Shown: positions 56,056 through 64,000 of the stretch, piece by piece
How the letters are laid out: every line of letters begins with the position of its first letter
Position numbering within the stretch: position 1 is the first letter of the stretch
Origin: Leptidea sinapis
Lineage: Eukaryota; Arthropoda; Insecta; Lepidoptera; Pieridae
Assembly: GCF_905404315.1 (NCBI RefSeq)
Contig: NC_066296.1
Coordinates: forward strand, 6,386,001 to 6,450,000
DNA: 64,000 nt
Direction of reading: 5' to 3'
Made by a program: the position numbers and the translations under genes
Notes under the pieces: generated by a model
The model's input: only the letters and a program-made list of their open reading frames with translations
Databases searched by the model: none
What the model was told of the DNA's origin: nothing

Positions 56056-56515
56056 CGTATGCAACGAAGAGCGGCTCGAATCGACAGTCAAGTCATCTCC
56101 GATCGGCTTGATTCTTTGGCGTTGCGTAGATATGTGGGTTCTCTCTGCATCTTCTACCGCATTTATCACGGAGAGTGCTCAGAGGAGCTATTTGGGTTGA
56201 TCCCAGCGGCCGAATTCCACCACCGGACATTACGTGCAGAATACCACCCGCATCACGTTGACGTCTGGCATTCCACAACCACGCGTTTTGCAAAAAAATT
56301 CTTGCCTCGCACAGCCACTTTGTGGAATCAATTACCGGCTGCGGTTTTACCGAACCGATATGACTAAGGGACCTTCAAGAAAATAGTATACTCCCACCTT
56401 AAAGGCCGGCAACGCATCTCTTGACATCTGTTGTTGCGGATGTCCATGGGCGGTTGCCTCACCTCTCCCCATCCCGTGAGCCTCTTAACCGTTTGCCCCC
56501 TCTTATATAAAAAAA
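56056..56515 (+). pseudogene. LINE ORF2 C-terminal part, subfamily F2b
   Basis: MQRRAARIDSQVISDRLDSL, GSLCIFYRIYHGECSEELFG and TATLWNQLPAAVLPNRYD, then a stop; tail CCGTTTGCCCCCTCTTATAT ending AAAAAAAA at 56508-56515. Closely similar to 47470-47870; 5'-truncated insertion in the CFAP157-bearing intron. Confidence 0.85.
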
Positions 56516-56667
56516 ATATCTATATTGTTGCAGAAGTCTTTATAGTTTTTAAGTTTGAGTTTTGAGTCTAAACAACGGTGCACGAAATCTATTATTTGCA
56601 AATAAGAATTTCTTTTTTGTACGTACATACATAGTGTGCCGGCACTAAGTAGCGTATTTTATTATAA

Positions 56668-57014
56668 TCTATATATATAAAAATGAATTGCTGTTCGTTA
56701 GTCTCTAACTCGAGTCTAAAACTCGAGAACGGCTGGACCGATTTGGCTAATTTTGGTCTTGAATTATTTGTGGAAGTCCAGAGAAGGTTAAAAAGTTTGA
56801 ATTAATATGAAAGTTCTTGGAATTAAATAATAATAAAAAAAAAAAATTGATTTTCCTTTGATGTGTCCTTCAGAAATCAAATAGAAATAATAGTTTAAAA
56901 TGAATAACTAATTAGAATTTTTAAATCTTTCTAACTTTCTCAGGAGGTAAAAAATAAATTTCCTTAAAACACGGGTACACACTTAAAAAAGGATTCCTTT
57001 TGTTTGTCAGCTAG
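56668..57014 (+). mobile_element. Helitron-like non-autonomous element
   Basis: TCTATATATATAAAAATGAA ... GAGAACGGCTGGACCGATTT ... TTTTGTTTGTCAGCTAG. A small duplication (CTAACTCGAGTCTAAAACTCGAG) is visible at 56706. Confidence 0.65.
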
Positions 57015-57148
57015 TTATCAATAAAATCTTAGCGATTGTGACAAATGTCATTTAATAGCATCACTTCAAGATAATATGTGCTAGATTTTAGATTCAAAAG
57101 GCAATACTTTTTTAACAGTTTATCATAAGAGCTGTGACTGTTATGGCA

Positions 57149-57776
57149 TTTATCTACACCCATGCTTTAAATCCTCTATTAAAGATTCCAAAAGAGTTAG
57201 CTTATTGCCAACATTAAAAAACCCAATGTCCTAATAACCGTTACAACATCCAAACGAGTGTTGTAATGTTGTACTGAATTTCATAACAACACTTCTTTGC
57301 TTTTTTTTTTTTGGATCCGTTCATGCGCAAAGAGTTTCAACAGACAGCCACACTCTTGTTGATCGATGCGTGGTATCCGTATGAATTTCAAAAAAAGAAG
57401 ATTTTGGTTTACGCGCGTTCCACAGCGCAGAACGTCGCGCGCCGCAAAAAAGGAGTATATTCGAATCCCCGCCATTTTTATTCGATATTTTTACTATTTT
57501 GCTTACAAAAAATGAGCGATTCAAGTTTTGACAGCACACTGTCAGATATTTTAAACGCTGTAAAAAAGCATAATATTCAAGTGAATTTTAATAATTACAC
57601 TATAAAAAACGTAAATTACTACTAAATAAAGAATTCTTTCATTAATACTTAGTTTATATGTATTTAATCAGTAAGGGATGATATTAGGTTACTACTAGGA
57701 CTGTCTATTTTAATGTTAGCAGTAAGCTTACTGTTTCAGAATCTTTTAGAGAATTCAGATTATGGGTGTAGATAAA
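57149..57776. mobile_element. TIR DNA element of 628 bp carrying a small ORF
   Basis: The left end TTTATCTACACCCAT (57149) and right end ATGGGTGTAGATAAA (ending 57776) are exact inverses and continue as imperfect inverted repeats for about 90 bases (AAGATTC..AAA.AG..AGCTTA.TGC.AACATTAAAA on both arms). The centre has CpG-rich sequence (57410-57450) and the ORF at 57311-57625. Superfamily not assigned. Confidence 0.65.
57311..57625 (+). CDS. Hypothetical 104-codon ORF inside TIR element
   Basis: Open from MDPFMRKEFQQTATLLLIDA, then Lys/Arg-rich, then an internal Met start MSDSSFDSTLSDILNAVKKH to a TAA. No domain recognised and no catalytic triad; the internal Met at about 57511 sits 5' of the more protein-like part. 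It could be the 5' remnant of a transposase-associated ORF or chance. Low confidence that it is translated. Confidence 0.3.
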   Translation: MDPFMRKEFQQTATLLLIDAWYPYEFQKKKILVYARSTAQNVARRKKGVYSNPRHFYSIFLLFCLQKMSDSSFDSTLSDILNAVKKHNIQVNFNNYTIKNVNYY

Positions 57777-57782
57777 GTCTTG

Positions 57783-57878
57783 TATGCAACTGTTGATAAT
57801 AAGGTATTAAAATACTCATGTGATACTATTATCACACGAGGCGTGTTTTAATACCCCTTATTACGCAATAGTTGCATA
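57783..57878. repeat. 96-bp imperfect palindrome
   Basis: TATGCAACTGTTGATAATAA then GGTATTAAAATACTC is mirrored by ACGCGTG..TTTTAATACCCCTTATTACG then CAATAGTTGCATA. Foldback element with a few mismatches, directly beside the TIR element. Confidence 0.75.
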
Positions 57879-58122
57879 AATAACTAGTATACTGCATGCG
57901 TTTTTAACTTACATGAGAAATTAACATTTTAACAATCAAAGTACTTAGAAACAATTACTTTTGTAGGTATACAATGCAATACAATATTAAGCATATGGAT
58001 GAATCAACCCACGTATGTTATTGAAACGTTTTATAATTATTGAGTATATTATGCCTTTGAAGACTCGCCGTAATAGTAGTTAATGTTTTGACATTTCTTA
58101 TTTCCGAGGGTAGGTTGTTCTA
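57879..58122. other. Intron, nothing recognised
   Basis: No coding signal. Confidence 0.4.
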
Positions 58123-58957
58123 TAGGGTGTCCCAAAGTTATGGGACATACCTTAAATATTGATGATAAGCTATTTTACTGAAAGAAGACTTTATGTTATT
58201 TTTAAAAGTTAGTAATTCTGCATTCAAAGATTTTCTAAAAAATTACTTGCCTCGTCTGGGAATCGAACCGACTTAAATGTAAAAAAATAACACCCCTACT
58301 CTTATGATGCCAATCGAAAGAATGGCCAAAAACTAATAACTCTTCTTAAGTAACATAGTATTTTAAAATAAAGTAGTAAATTAAGTGGGTATTTTTTTGT
58401 AAATTAATTAATTAAATGCTCAAAATGTGATCTCTCTTGTCTTACGCAAATCGCCAATCTTTTAATGAGTCCGCTGCCTGTTGATTTTCTTATCATTTTA
58501 TGGTGAATGCTCGATATGATATGGCACAATTCTTTTTGTAACTCGCCCACGTTCTCGTATCGCTTTTTGTACAGCATATCTTTCACATATTCCCAAAAGA
58601 AGAAATCTAATGGTGTAAGGTCCGGGGATCTGGCCGGCCACCTAATCGGTCCATTCGTACCAATCCAAGTAGGAAAACATTCATTTTACGTTGTTCCTTT
58701 CTTTTAAAATACTATGTTACTTAAGAAGAGTTATTAGTTTTTGGCCATTCTTTCGATTGGCATCATAAAAGTAGGGTTGCTTTTATTTTACATTTAAGTC
58801 GGTTCGATTCCCAGACGAGGCAAGTAATTTTTAGAAAAACTTTGAATGCAGAATTACTAACTTTTAAAAATAACATAAAGTCTTCTTTCAGTAAAATAGC
58901 CTATCTTCGATATTTAAGGTACTTTTCCTTCATGTCCCATAACTTTGGGACACCCTG
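58123..58957. mobile_element. Mariner-like element with about 250-bp terminal inverted repeats
   Basis: Left arm 58123-58370 and right arm 58704-58957 are near-perfect inverse copies from AGGGTGTCCCAAAGTTATGG inward to TAGTATTTTAAAA. The ends CACCCTG are flanked by TA (58121-58122 and 58958-58959; the first base on the left has mutated). The core encodes a transposase remnant on the minus strand. Both arms contain GGTTCGATTCC, a perfect Pol III B-box (58801-58811 plus, 58259-58269 minus). The terminal CAGGGTG is shared with the element at 12643. Confidence 0.75.
58404..58670 (-). pseudogene. Transposase C-terminal remnant
   Basis: The minus-strand frame reads WPARSPDLTPLDFFFWEYVK then DMLYKKRYENVGELQKEL..., the third catalytic region and C-terminus of Tc1/mariner-superfamily transposases of the DUF4817 type. 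The DNA-binding part and the first two catalytic residues have been lost. Confidence 0.75.
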
Positions 58958-59807
58958 TATATCTGAGCTCCCACAAAGGCTATTGTCTGTTTTCCATAAT
59001 TACTTCTAACTATTGGCAGACTCCCTGCAAACAGCAGATTGATTGAATCGATTGATTGTCATCTAAAAGAAGGTCATTTAATAAATTTGTAATTAGTTGT
59101 AGTATTGTTGAAGTTGTGTAGATTTTTACTTACTCGTAAAAATGTACACAACACACTGTAAAATCAACCCATGGACAACGGTGTGGGTTTTCACTCAAAT
59201 TAATTTAAAACTGTACTTTGCAATTGTAAAATGTATTTTAAACTTAATCTTATCCCAAAGAAGTAAAATTAAATTAAATAGAATTGGGGCTTTCGTATGT
59301 TGGTCATTATATGAAAATGCAATTTATAAATCTATACAGATCGTTATAATTCTGTATTTCGTGTAATACCATAATTTGATATGATGTGTACGCATATTCA
59401 GAATTTTATGCGATGCAATATTATCACAAAGTATTTTTTTTATATGTCCACCTGTCTGCTCCAAATAATCTACGAAATATCCGGACCAATGTTGTCGAGA
59501 CTCTCACGGACAGATAACGCATGTTATAGAGCATAACTTAACTACTACCTTCTTTAATACGTAAGTATCCATCCCTACTGTGCTACCACTATTGCTAGTA
59601 ATTCAGAGAATTAATTAAGATTTCCTTGTCAAAAAAAAATCAGAGATATTTAAGCTGACTTTTTTATTTTAAAAACCTTGAAAGATATTCCGAGTTTTAG
59701 ATTCAATAAAAATAACTATTATTGAACGTGTAATCTGCTTTTCTATATTTTGATCTTTAAAGTATAAAAATAATCCTAAGAGTGATGGACCAAATTTTTT
59801 TAAATAA
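58958..59807. other. No gene recognised
   Basis: 3' flank of CFAP157, AT-rich. A 74-residue plus ORF at 59142 has no resemblance. Confidence 0.45.
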
Positions 59808-59813
59808 TTTATT
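59808..59813 (-). terminator. Poly(A) signal of CFAP157
   Basis: AATAAA on the minus strand 58 bases beyond the stop codon, followed by AT-rich sequence. Confidence 0.55.
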
Positions 59814-59870
59814 TCAATAGTAATCAAAAAATATTATTTTTATATTAAATAAAACTATCTTCAAAAATAT

Positions 59871-61724
59871 TTATGTCTCGCCTGGTAAGTCTTCAGGCTC
59901 TTTTTCATCACCTGCTGTTTCCTTCCCCTCATCTTCTGTTCTTTCCTCCGCTTCGCCATGCTCACCTTTAATATCTTCTTCTATAGCTTCTGATTTCTCT
60001 TTTCCTTTTTCATGTTCTTCATCTTCCCCTTCTTCTAATATAGCCACTGTAGATTTGGAAGTTATAGCTTTCTCGCTAGTGAATTTAATTTGGGAATGCA
60101 TGACCCCTTGGGAGTATTGCAAATCTTTGAGTATACTCTTTTGAATCTCTACTTTACTAGCTTCCAATTTTTGTCCAATGCTCATTTCACTTTCTGGAAT
60201 CTCTTCAAGTTCTTCCTCAGATAACGTAACACTTGATTTTGTTGATGTAATAAATGATGGAAGACTATCTTTCGGCATAAGAGGAGGTTCAGTCAGGGGT
60301 GGAATCAGTTTTATGCTAGGAATAGTCTTAATACTGCCAAGCGATGCTGTAGAAACTACACTAGTCTCCTCAGAACCTTTTACTGCTTTCACATCCTCTT
60401 TCGAAGGTAGAGATGTAGTAGCTAAAACAGCAGATTTTTTTCCAATAGGTTTAGGCATAAAACCAAGATCACCTTCTTCATAGACACGTCCAAATGAAGC
60501 CAATGTATCTATAGACTCAGCTCGTTCCATTTCACGATACTGTGATAAAATGTCTAAAAGTCGAGAAAGCAAAAGTTGTCTATCCATAACTTCTTTGGTG
60601 GGATCCATTGAAGCCCATTCATCCAATTTTAAAGCAGCTTTTACTGCGATTGCTGCTTCTTTTAAAATCTTCTTCAGTTTTTCACATTCTTTAATAACTT
60701 TAGATCCCTCCACTGCAGCTTTAGTTTGATCACTCAATTTAGCATGTAGGTTTTGCTCTAAGATGCGAACTTGTAGAGCTAGATTTTCATTTTCTGTAGT
60801 GAGTTTCTGAATTTTTACTTGAAGTATATTAAAATCATAATTTTTCTTCTCGGATAACGCCTTTTCTTTCTTAATTTCTTGAAAAGCAGTTGTTAACTGA
60901 TCGATCACTTTAAGTTGAACAACATTTTTATTTATAGCTTTGTCTCTTTCTTCTTCAGCTAACTCTTTAGAGATGCGAGCTACTCTTTCACTCTCCTTAA
61001 ATTTTTCATTTTGTTCTGCAAGTTTTGCTTGTGTTGAAAGAATACTATCAAGTTCATTATTAATGGCAATATTTTCTCGTATAACGCGGTGTGTAGACGC
61101 GGCTATCCTTAACTCTGTAGCATCTTGAAAATCTTGAGCTAGTTGAAGAAGACGGGCTTCCATTTCTTTTTTTAATTTATCTTTCCCAATTACAAATTTT
61201 TTTTCAGCATCATATATAACTCTTTTATACTTCATTTCCTGATCTTTAAATGCTTGTTCTTGGTTTTCAAATTTTCTCATTAAATCATCACGTATTGCCC
61301 TGAATTCTTCAAGCGTATTTAGTTTTCCTGCTAGTAGCTTATTTTCTGACGTAAGTTGATCTTTCATTGTAGTAAAATTTCTTTCTAAATCATTCACTGT
61401 TTCTTTGAATTGAGCTGTTTCTAGCTCACGGGTTTCTTCTAATCCTTTCACTTTGTCCTTAAGTTCGTTGTTTTCTTCATTTTTAAGATTTAATGTTTTT
61501 TTTAAGTACGCAATAATATCAGCTCGATCTTCATCAAGTTTGTCGTAAGCTTTTTGAAGTTCTTCGTTTCGTACCTCATAGTCGTCTACCGCTGCTCGAA
61601 GTCTTGCAATTTTACGATTACAATCAGTAATTGTTAGCTCGAGAAAAGTTTTCTCCACTTCTGTGATCGCAGTATGAACCTGAGCTGGTTTATCTTCATC
61701 TCCTTTTTTCTTTTTTGGGGCCAT
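59871..61724 (-). CDS. CFAP157: Cilia- and flagella-associated protein 157 (CFAP157)
   Basis: 617 residues, single exon. MAPKKKKGDEDKP start, then almost continuous coiled coil (about residues 20-360). Signature blocks of the family: IIAYLKKTLN (71-79), KDQLTSENKLLAGKLNTLEE then FR (121-142) and EEGDLGFMPKP (416-426); the last 60 residues are very acidic (Glu/Asp/Lys). CFAP157 is a basal-body and axoneme protein needed for sperm flagellum shape in mammals. The mammalian protein is about 520 residues; the extra length here is the low-complexity tail. The start is the first ATG of the frame and the family also begins MAPKK. It lies within the receptor intron on the same strand, with an X-box upstream and a poly(A) signal downstream. 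The lack of introns suggests an old retrocopy or intron loss. Confidence 0.92.
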   Translation of the reverse strand: MAPKKKKGDEDKPAQVHTAITEVEKTFLELTITDCNRKIARLRAAVDDYEVRNEELQKAYDKLDEDRADIIAYLKKTLNLKNEENNELKDKVKGLEETRELETAQFKETVNDLERNFTTMKDQLTSENKLLAGKLNTLEEFRAIRDDLMRKFENQEQAFKDQEMKYKRVIYDAEKKFVIGKDKLKKEMEARLLQLAQDFQDATELRIAASTHRVIRENIAINNELDSILSTQAKLAEQNEKFKESERVARISKELAEEERDKAINKNVVQLKVIDQLTTAFQEIKKEKALSEKKNYDFNILQVKIQKLTTENENLALQVRILEQNLHAKLSDQTKAAVEGSKVIKECEKLKKILKEAAIAVKAALKLDEWASMDPTKEVMDRQLLLSRLLDILSQYREMERAESIDTLASFGRVYEEGDLGFMPKPIGKKSAVLATTSLPSKEDVKAVKGSEETSVVSTASLGSIKTIPSIKLIPPLTEPPLMPKDSLPSFITSTKSSVTLSEEELEEIPESEMSIGQKLEASKVEIQKSILKDLQYSQGVMHSQIKFTSEKAITSKSTVAILEEGEDEEHEKGKEKSEAIEEDIKGEHGEAEERTEDEGKETAGDEKEPEDLPGET

Positions 61725-61822
61725 TGTATTACTTTCACTAAGATTATTGTATAGAATGCAGTATAAAATTACGCAATAAGTTGCGCGTGTTTTGACATCA
61801 ATATCGAAAACATAAACAACTT

Positions 61823-61835
61823 GTTGCTTAGCAAC
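61823..61835. promoter_or_regulatory. X-box (RFX binding site) upstream of CFAP157
   Basis: GTTGCTTAGCAAC is a perfect palindromic match to the RFX consensus RYYRYY-N-RRNRAC, 99-111 bases upstream of the CFAP157 ATG. RFX factors activate ciliary genes in animals, so this is the expected control site; RFX control is inferred. Confidence 0.75.
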
Positions 61836-61962
61836 CGCTTCGATGGTTAATCGATAGCTCGTTTTCGTAGATAGAGTACGGTACCATAAATGAAGGTAAT
61901 TTTATTTTAAGAATAAGTAATTATTAGTCAATATGTCAAATTATCTTCACAATGCCGTCTTA

Positions 61963-62187
61963 CGGCCGTTTTCAATAACCTTAGTTTAACTTACTAGAGG
62001 TAGACAAATCTATATATTGAAATGTAAGTAAGCCTTTAAGGATTTAAAGGCTTACTTACATTTCAATAACCTATCGACGTAAAGCTTCTATAGCTATATT
62101 GGACATAACTGTGGACAGATAAGATCTTGTCATTTAACGGTGACAGCAAGGTATCCGTAACTAGAGATATCTTATTGAAAACGGCCG
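61963..62187. mobile_element. Foldback MITE with central 25-bp hairpin
   Basis: 16-base perfect terminal inverted repeats CGGCCGTTTTCAATAA (61963-61978) and TTATTGAAAACGGCCG (62172-62187). In the middle a perfect 25-base hairpin: arms 62015-62039 and 62044-62068, loop GGAT. Non-coding. It lies 240 bases upstream of the CFAP157 start. Confidence 0.75.
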
Positions 62188-62427
62188 ATAAACGTTGACC
62201 AATCTAAGCTTCAAACGGTGGAAGTCTTTTACTGGTGATAAGTACTCCGGTAAACATCTCGATTATTAACCTACATTGTATTTTATTACAATCTAGAATT
62301 TTTTTCAGAACTTATAATCTCAAAGATAGTTTATTGCATTTTATCTAAGTATAACAAAAAAAAATTTAAATATTAAAAAAATAAGTATTGCCCATTATAA
62401 CCAACATTAATCTATACCAATTATTAA
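62188..62427. other. Intron, nothing recognised
   Basis: AT-rich. Confidence 0.4.
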
Positions 62428-62615
62428 ATATGGTATGCATTTTTTTTTCGAGAGGAGTAAAATACATTTACGTATTGAAGACCCCGAAGCGGGGCCCATA
62501 TGTCGGGCTCAGGTGTAAACACCCCCTACCGACTAAAAACCTCCTCTGTGCTGATAGCCCTAAAGGCTTTTACAGCGAAGCCGGGCGGGGGCCTTGGAGG
62601 CCGATATGGTATGCA
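62428..62615 (-). mobile_element. 5'-truncated retroposed fragment with 12-bp target-site duplication
   Basis: ATATGGTATGCA at 62428-62439 and 62604-62615 flanks a 164-base insert (62440-62603) that on the minus strand ends in nine A. The insert matches the tail of the jockey-like LINE in the 1448-base unit (14488-14656) with few changes, so it is a minimal LINE (or LINE-mobilised) insertion and fairly young. Confidence 0.85.
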
Positions 62616-62914
62616 ATTAGAGATGGGGTGCTGGTGTAGGTTACTTTGTTATATATCATGAACAGCCAAGAGGAGAAGTAGATCTGTACTCGATCAACTT
62701 TATATAAAAAAGCAAAAGCAAAGTTGTGGTACATATGACCTCCTTTAGAGAATCTGAAACGCGAGCAAGTTGGACGGAAATGACGACCACTATGTTATTA
62801 GACTTTTCTATGAAGTTAGTCCAGACGAAGAATTGCGGTTCTCAAAAAACTTCTTGCTACTTCTACTTATTAGCTGGGTTAAGCTAGCTAGCTTATACGA
62901 GACAAATATTTTTT
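62616..62914. other. Intron, nothing recognised
   Basis: No coding signal. Confidence 0.4.
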
Positions 62915-62990
62915 TTTAGGATTCATAAGTGTCATGCCCGTGACCTACTGATGAATAAATTTTGATTTGATTTGATATGATTTGAAGTGT
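62915..62990 (+). mobile_element. Repeat family CATAAGTGTCAT, short copy
   Basis: GGATTCATAAGTGTCATGCC, GTGACCTACTGATGAATAAA and (ATTTG)n tail. Compare 36472-36625. Confidence 0.55.
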
Positions 62991-63189
62991 TTCCGTAATA
63001 TATTGGTACATTATGTAGTATTAAGTTGTGTTCAGTTGGCATTTAGACAGTGTTCAACACTTAGGTAAAATTATAAATTTGCACGTTTTGAAACAAATTG
63101 ACTATTGAATATATTGAAATAGTAGTATTTGCCTTAAATTACTTTTAATATTGTCACTTTTCTGTCTGAGAACGAAATTTGACCGAATA

Positions 63190-63350
63190 TCATAATCATC
63201 ATCAGCCGGAAGACGTCCACTGCTGGACAAAGGCCTCCCCCAAAGATTTCCACGACGGTCGGTCCTGCGCTGACCTCATCCAACATATTCCAGCGATCTT
63301 GACCAGATCGTCGGTACATGTTGTGGGGGTATACCAACACTGTGTCTTCC
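63190..63350 (-). mobile_element. RTE LINE 3' end (minus)
   Basis: AATCATCATCAGCCGGAAGA, CTGACCTCATCCAACATATT and ATCTTGACCAGATCGTCGGT. Lies 35 bases from the exon 1 donor. Confidence 0.75.
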
Positions 63351-63383
63351 GGAAGATCGAATATATGTGTGTGTAAATATTAC

Positions 63384-63520
63384 CTCGCAGTATTTAGCCC
63401 CATAGGCTGGTGGGGGCGAGTCACAGAAGCGATGTCGGCTGCGGGTTCTGGTAGAACAATGCGCGGGCGCTGGACAGGCCGACCACGGCGACCACTCTCC
63501 CCAACCACCAGCGCCACCTT
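63384..63520 (-). CDS. Receptor exon 1 in window (thrombospondin type-1 repeat)
   Basis: Acceptor CTATGCAG before AAGGTGGCGC, donor TGCGAG followed by GTAATA; 137 bases, phase 1 in, phase 0 out. Encodes GGWGEWSPWSACPAPAHCST then RTRSRHRFCDSPPPAYGAKY and CE: the W-x-x-W-x-x-C start, R-x-R-x-R layers and cysteines of a TSP1 repeat. WxxW is a usual C-mannosylation site. An earlier exon, with phase-1 end, must lie beyond 64000 or between here and the window end. Confidence 0.85.
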
Positions 63521-63538
63521 CTGCATAGATTTAGTATA

Positions 63539-63598
63539 CCAGTGGGACACCTTTTGCACAGGAAGCCAGCTAGATTACGGGAACCACAACGGCCGCAA
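63539..63598 (+). mobile_element. Truncated F1 retroelement head
   Basis: CCAGTGGGACACCTTTTGCA then CAGGAAGCCAGCTAGATTAC and GGGAACCACAACGG: the first 60 bases of F1, interrupted by a Helitron-like piece. Confidence 0.65.
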
Positions 63599-63599
63599 T

Positions 63600-63765
63600 T
63601 TATTATATCTAATATCCGGGCGACAAAGCCTTGCTCGGATTTTTAAGAATGTACGAAACTTTAACAAATGAAAAACTAATAGGACATCTGGATTCGAACC
63701 GGGATATTCTTTGCCCCTGTATACTAAATTTTATGAAAATCGTTGGAGCCGTTTCCGAGATTCAT
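63600..63765 (-). mobile_element. Helitron-like remnant (minus)
   Basis: ATCCGGGCGACAAAGCCTTG, AAAAACTAATAGGACATCTG and CGTTGGAGCCGTTTCCGAGA; the inverse of words at 26050-26400. Confidence 0.5.
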
Positions 63766-63960
63766 TTTAAAAGGCATTTATTTTCTGAAAATTGATTCCT
63801 TTAGAATTCTGTTTGATGTCATTTATAATAACTTCTAGATACTACTACCGCTTCGGAAACAAATGGCGCTCTGAGAGAGAAGAAGCGGCGCAAGAAACTC
63901 TCCCAGCATTCTTTTTTTGCGCTCTTTTCAATAAAAATATACAATATTGTACAGTCATTT
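63766..63960 (+). mobile_element. Dispersed repeat F5, longest copy
   Basis: TTTTAAAAGGCATTTATTTT ... AGGCGGCGCAAGAAACT-type end then TTTTTTTGCGCTCTTTTCAA and a TACAATATTGTACAG end. Matches 41262-41425. Confidence 0.65.
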
Positions 63961-64000
63961 CTATCGCTATAAAATAATCACAATCTAGTCCCCTATTATA

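Larger units (their letters stand above)
24845..63520 (-). other. Gene span: TSP1-CUB single-pass receptor-like gene (3' ten exons)
   Basis: Ten minus-strand exons join with matching phases into one open frame of about 641-650 residues ending in TAA. Order: TSP1 repeat (exon 1-2), Cys-rich lead into a CUB domain (exons 2-4), transmembrane helix (exon 5), then a cytoplasmic tail of about 390 residues (exons 5-10). Known family facts: TSP1 and CUB are extracellular adhesion or ligand-binding modules. Inferred: a type I cell-surface receptor or adhesion protein. The start codon, signal peptide and any further N-terminal domains lie beyond 63520. Introns hold the repeats described here, and the 7.7-kb intron between exons 1 and 2 contains CFAP157 on the same strand. 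I do not recognise a named orthologue. Confidence 0.8.

Noticed and set aside
63318..63671. 117-codon plus ORF near the right end
   Set aside because: Overlaps the TSP1 exon on the minus strand and then runs through F1 and Helitron remnants.

Overview
The window looks like insect nuclear DNA, most probably from a moth or butterfly. It is AT-rich, has long introns, and is packed with short dispersed repeats of kinds that are common in Lepidoptera: 3' ends of several non-LTR retrotransposons, Helitron-like elements ending in CTAG, mariner-type DNA elements, TIR-bearing MITEs and tRNA-derived SINE pieces. There is no sign of operons, bacterial genes or CRISPR. No database search was possible, so the order is inferred from repeat character and from recognised proteins.

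Two real protein-coding genes are supported, both on the minus strand. The first runs from 63520 down to 24845, and its 5' part lies beyond the window. I assembled ten exons from open frames, splice-site dinucleotides and matching intron phases. In order they encode a thrombospondin type-1 repeat, a cysteine-rich segment leading into a CUB domain, one transmembrane helix, and a cytoplasmic tail of about 390 residues rich in Ser, Asp, Glu and Lys that ends in a stop codon. This is a single-pass cell-surface receptor-like protein; I do not recognise a named family. The second gene, 59871-61724, is a single-exon 617-residue coiled-coil protein recognised as CFAP157, a cilium/sperm-flagellum protein. 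It sits on the same strand inside the first intron of the receptor gene visible here. A perfect RFX-type X-box lies about 100 bases upstream of its ATG, as expected for a ciliary gene.

Region by region: 1-24.8 kb is non-genic and repeat-filled. Its highlight is three head-to-tail copies of a 1448-base unit (13331-17674) that look identical and join part of a mariner element to the 3' end of a jockey-like LINE. 24.8-31.5 kb holds the receptor tail exons, a mitochondrial ND6 insertion (numt, about 27.9-28.23 kb) abutting a 26-base copy of receptor exon 6, and a ten-copy 57-base minisatellite beside the exon 6 donor. 31.5-55.5 kb is mostly intron with LINE, Helitron and MITE remnants, plus the transmembrane and CUB exons at 42.0, 44.2, 49.8 and 55.6 kb. 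55.7-63.4 kb is the large intron that carries CFAP157, a TIR element with a 104-codon ORF, a mariner-like element with about 250-base terminal repeats containing a Pol III B-box, a foldback MITE, and a small retroposed fragment with a clean 12-base target-site duplication. 63.38-63.52 kb is the TSP1 exon.
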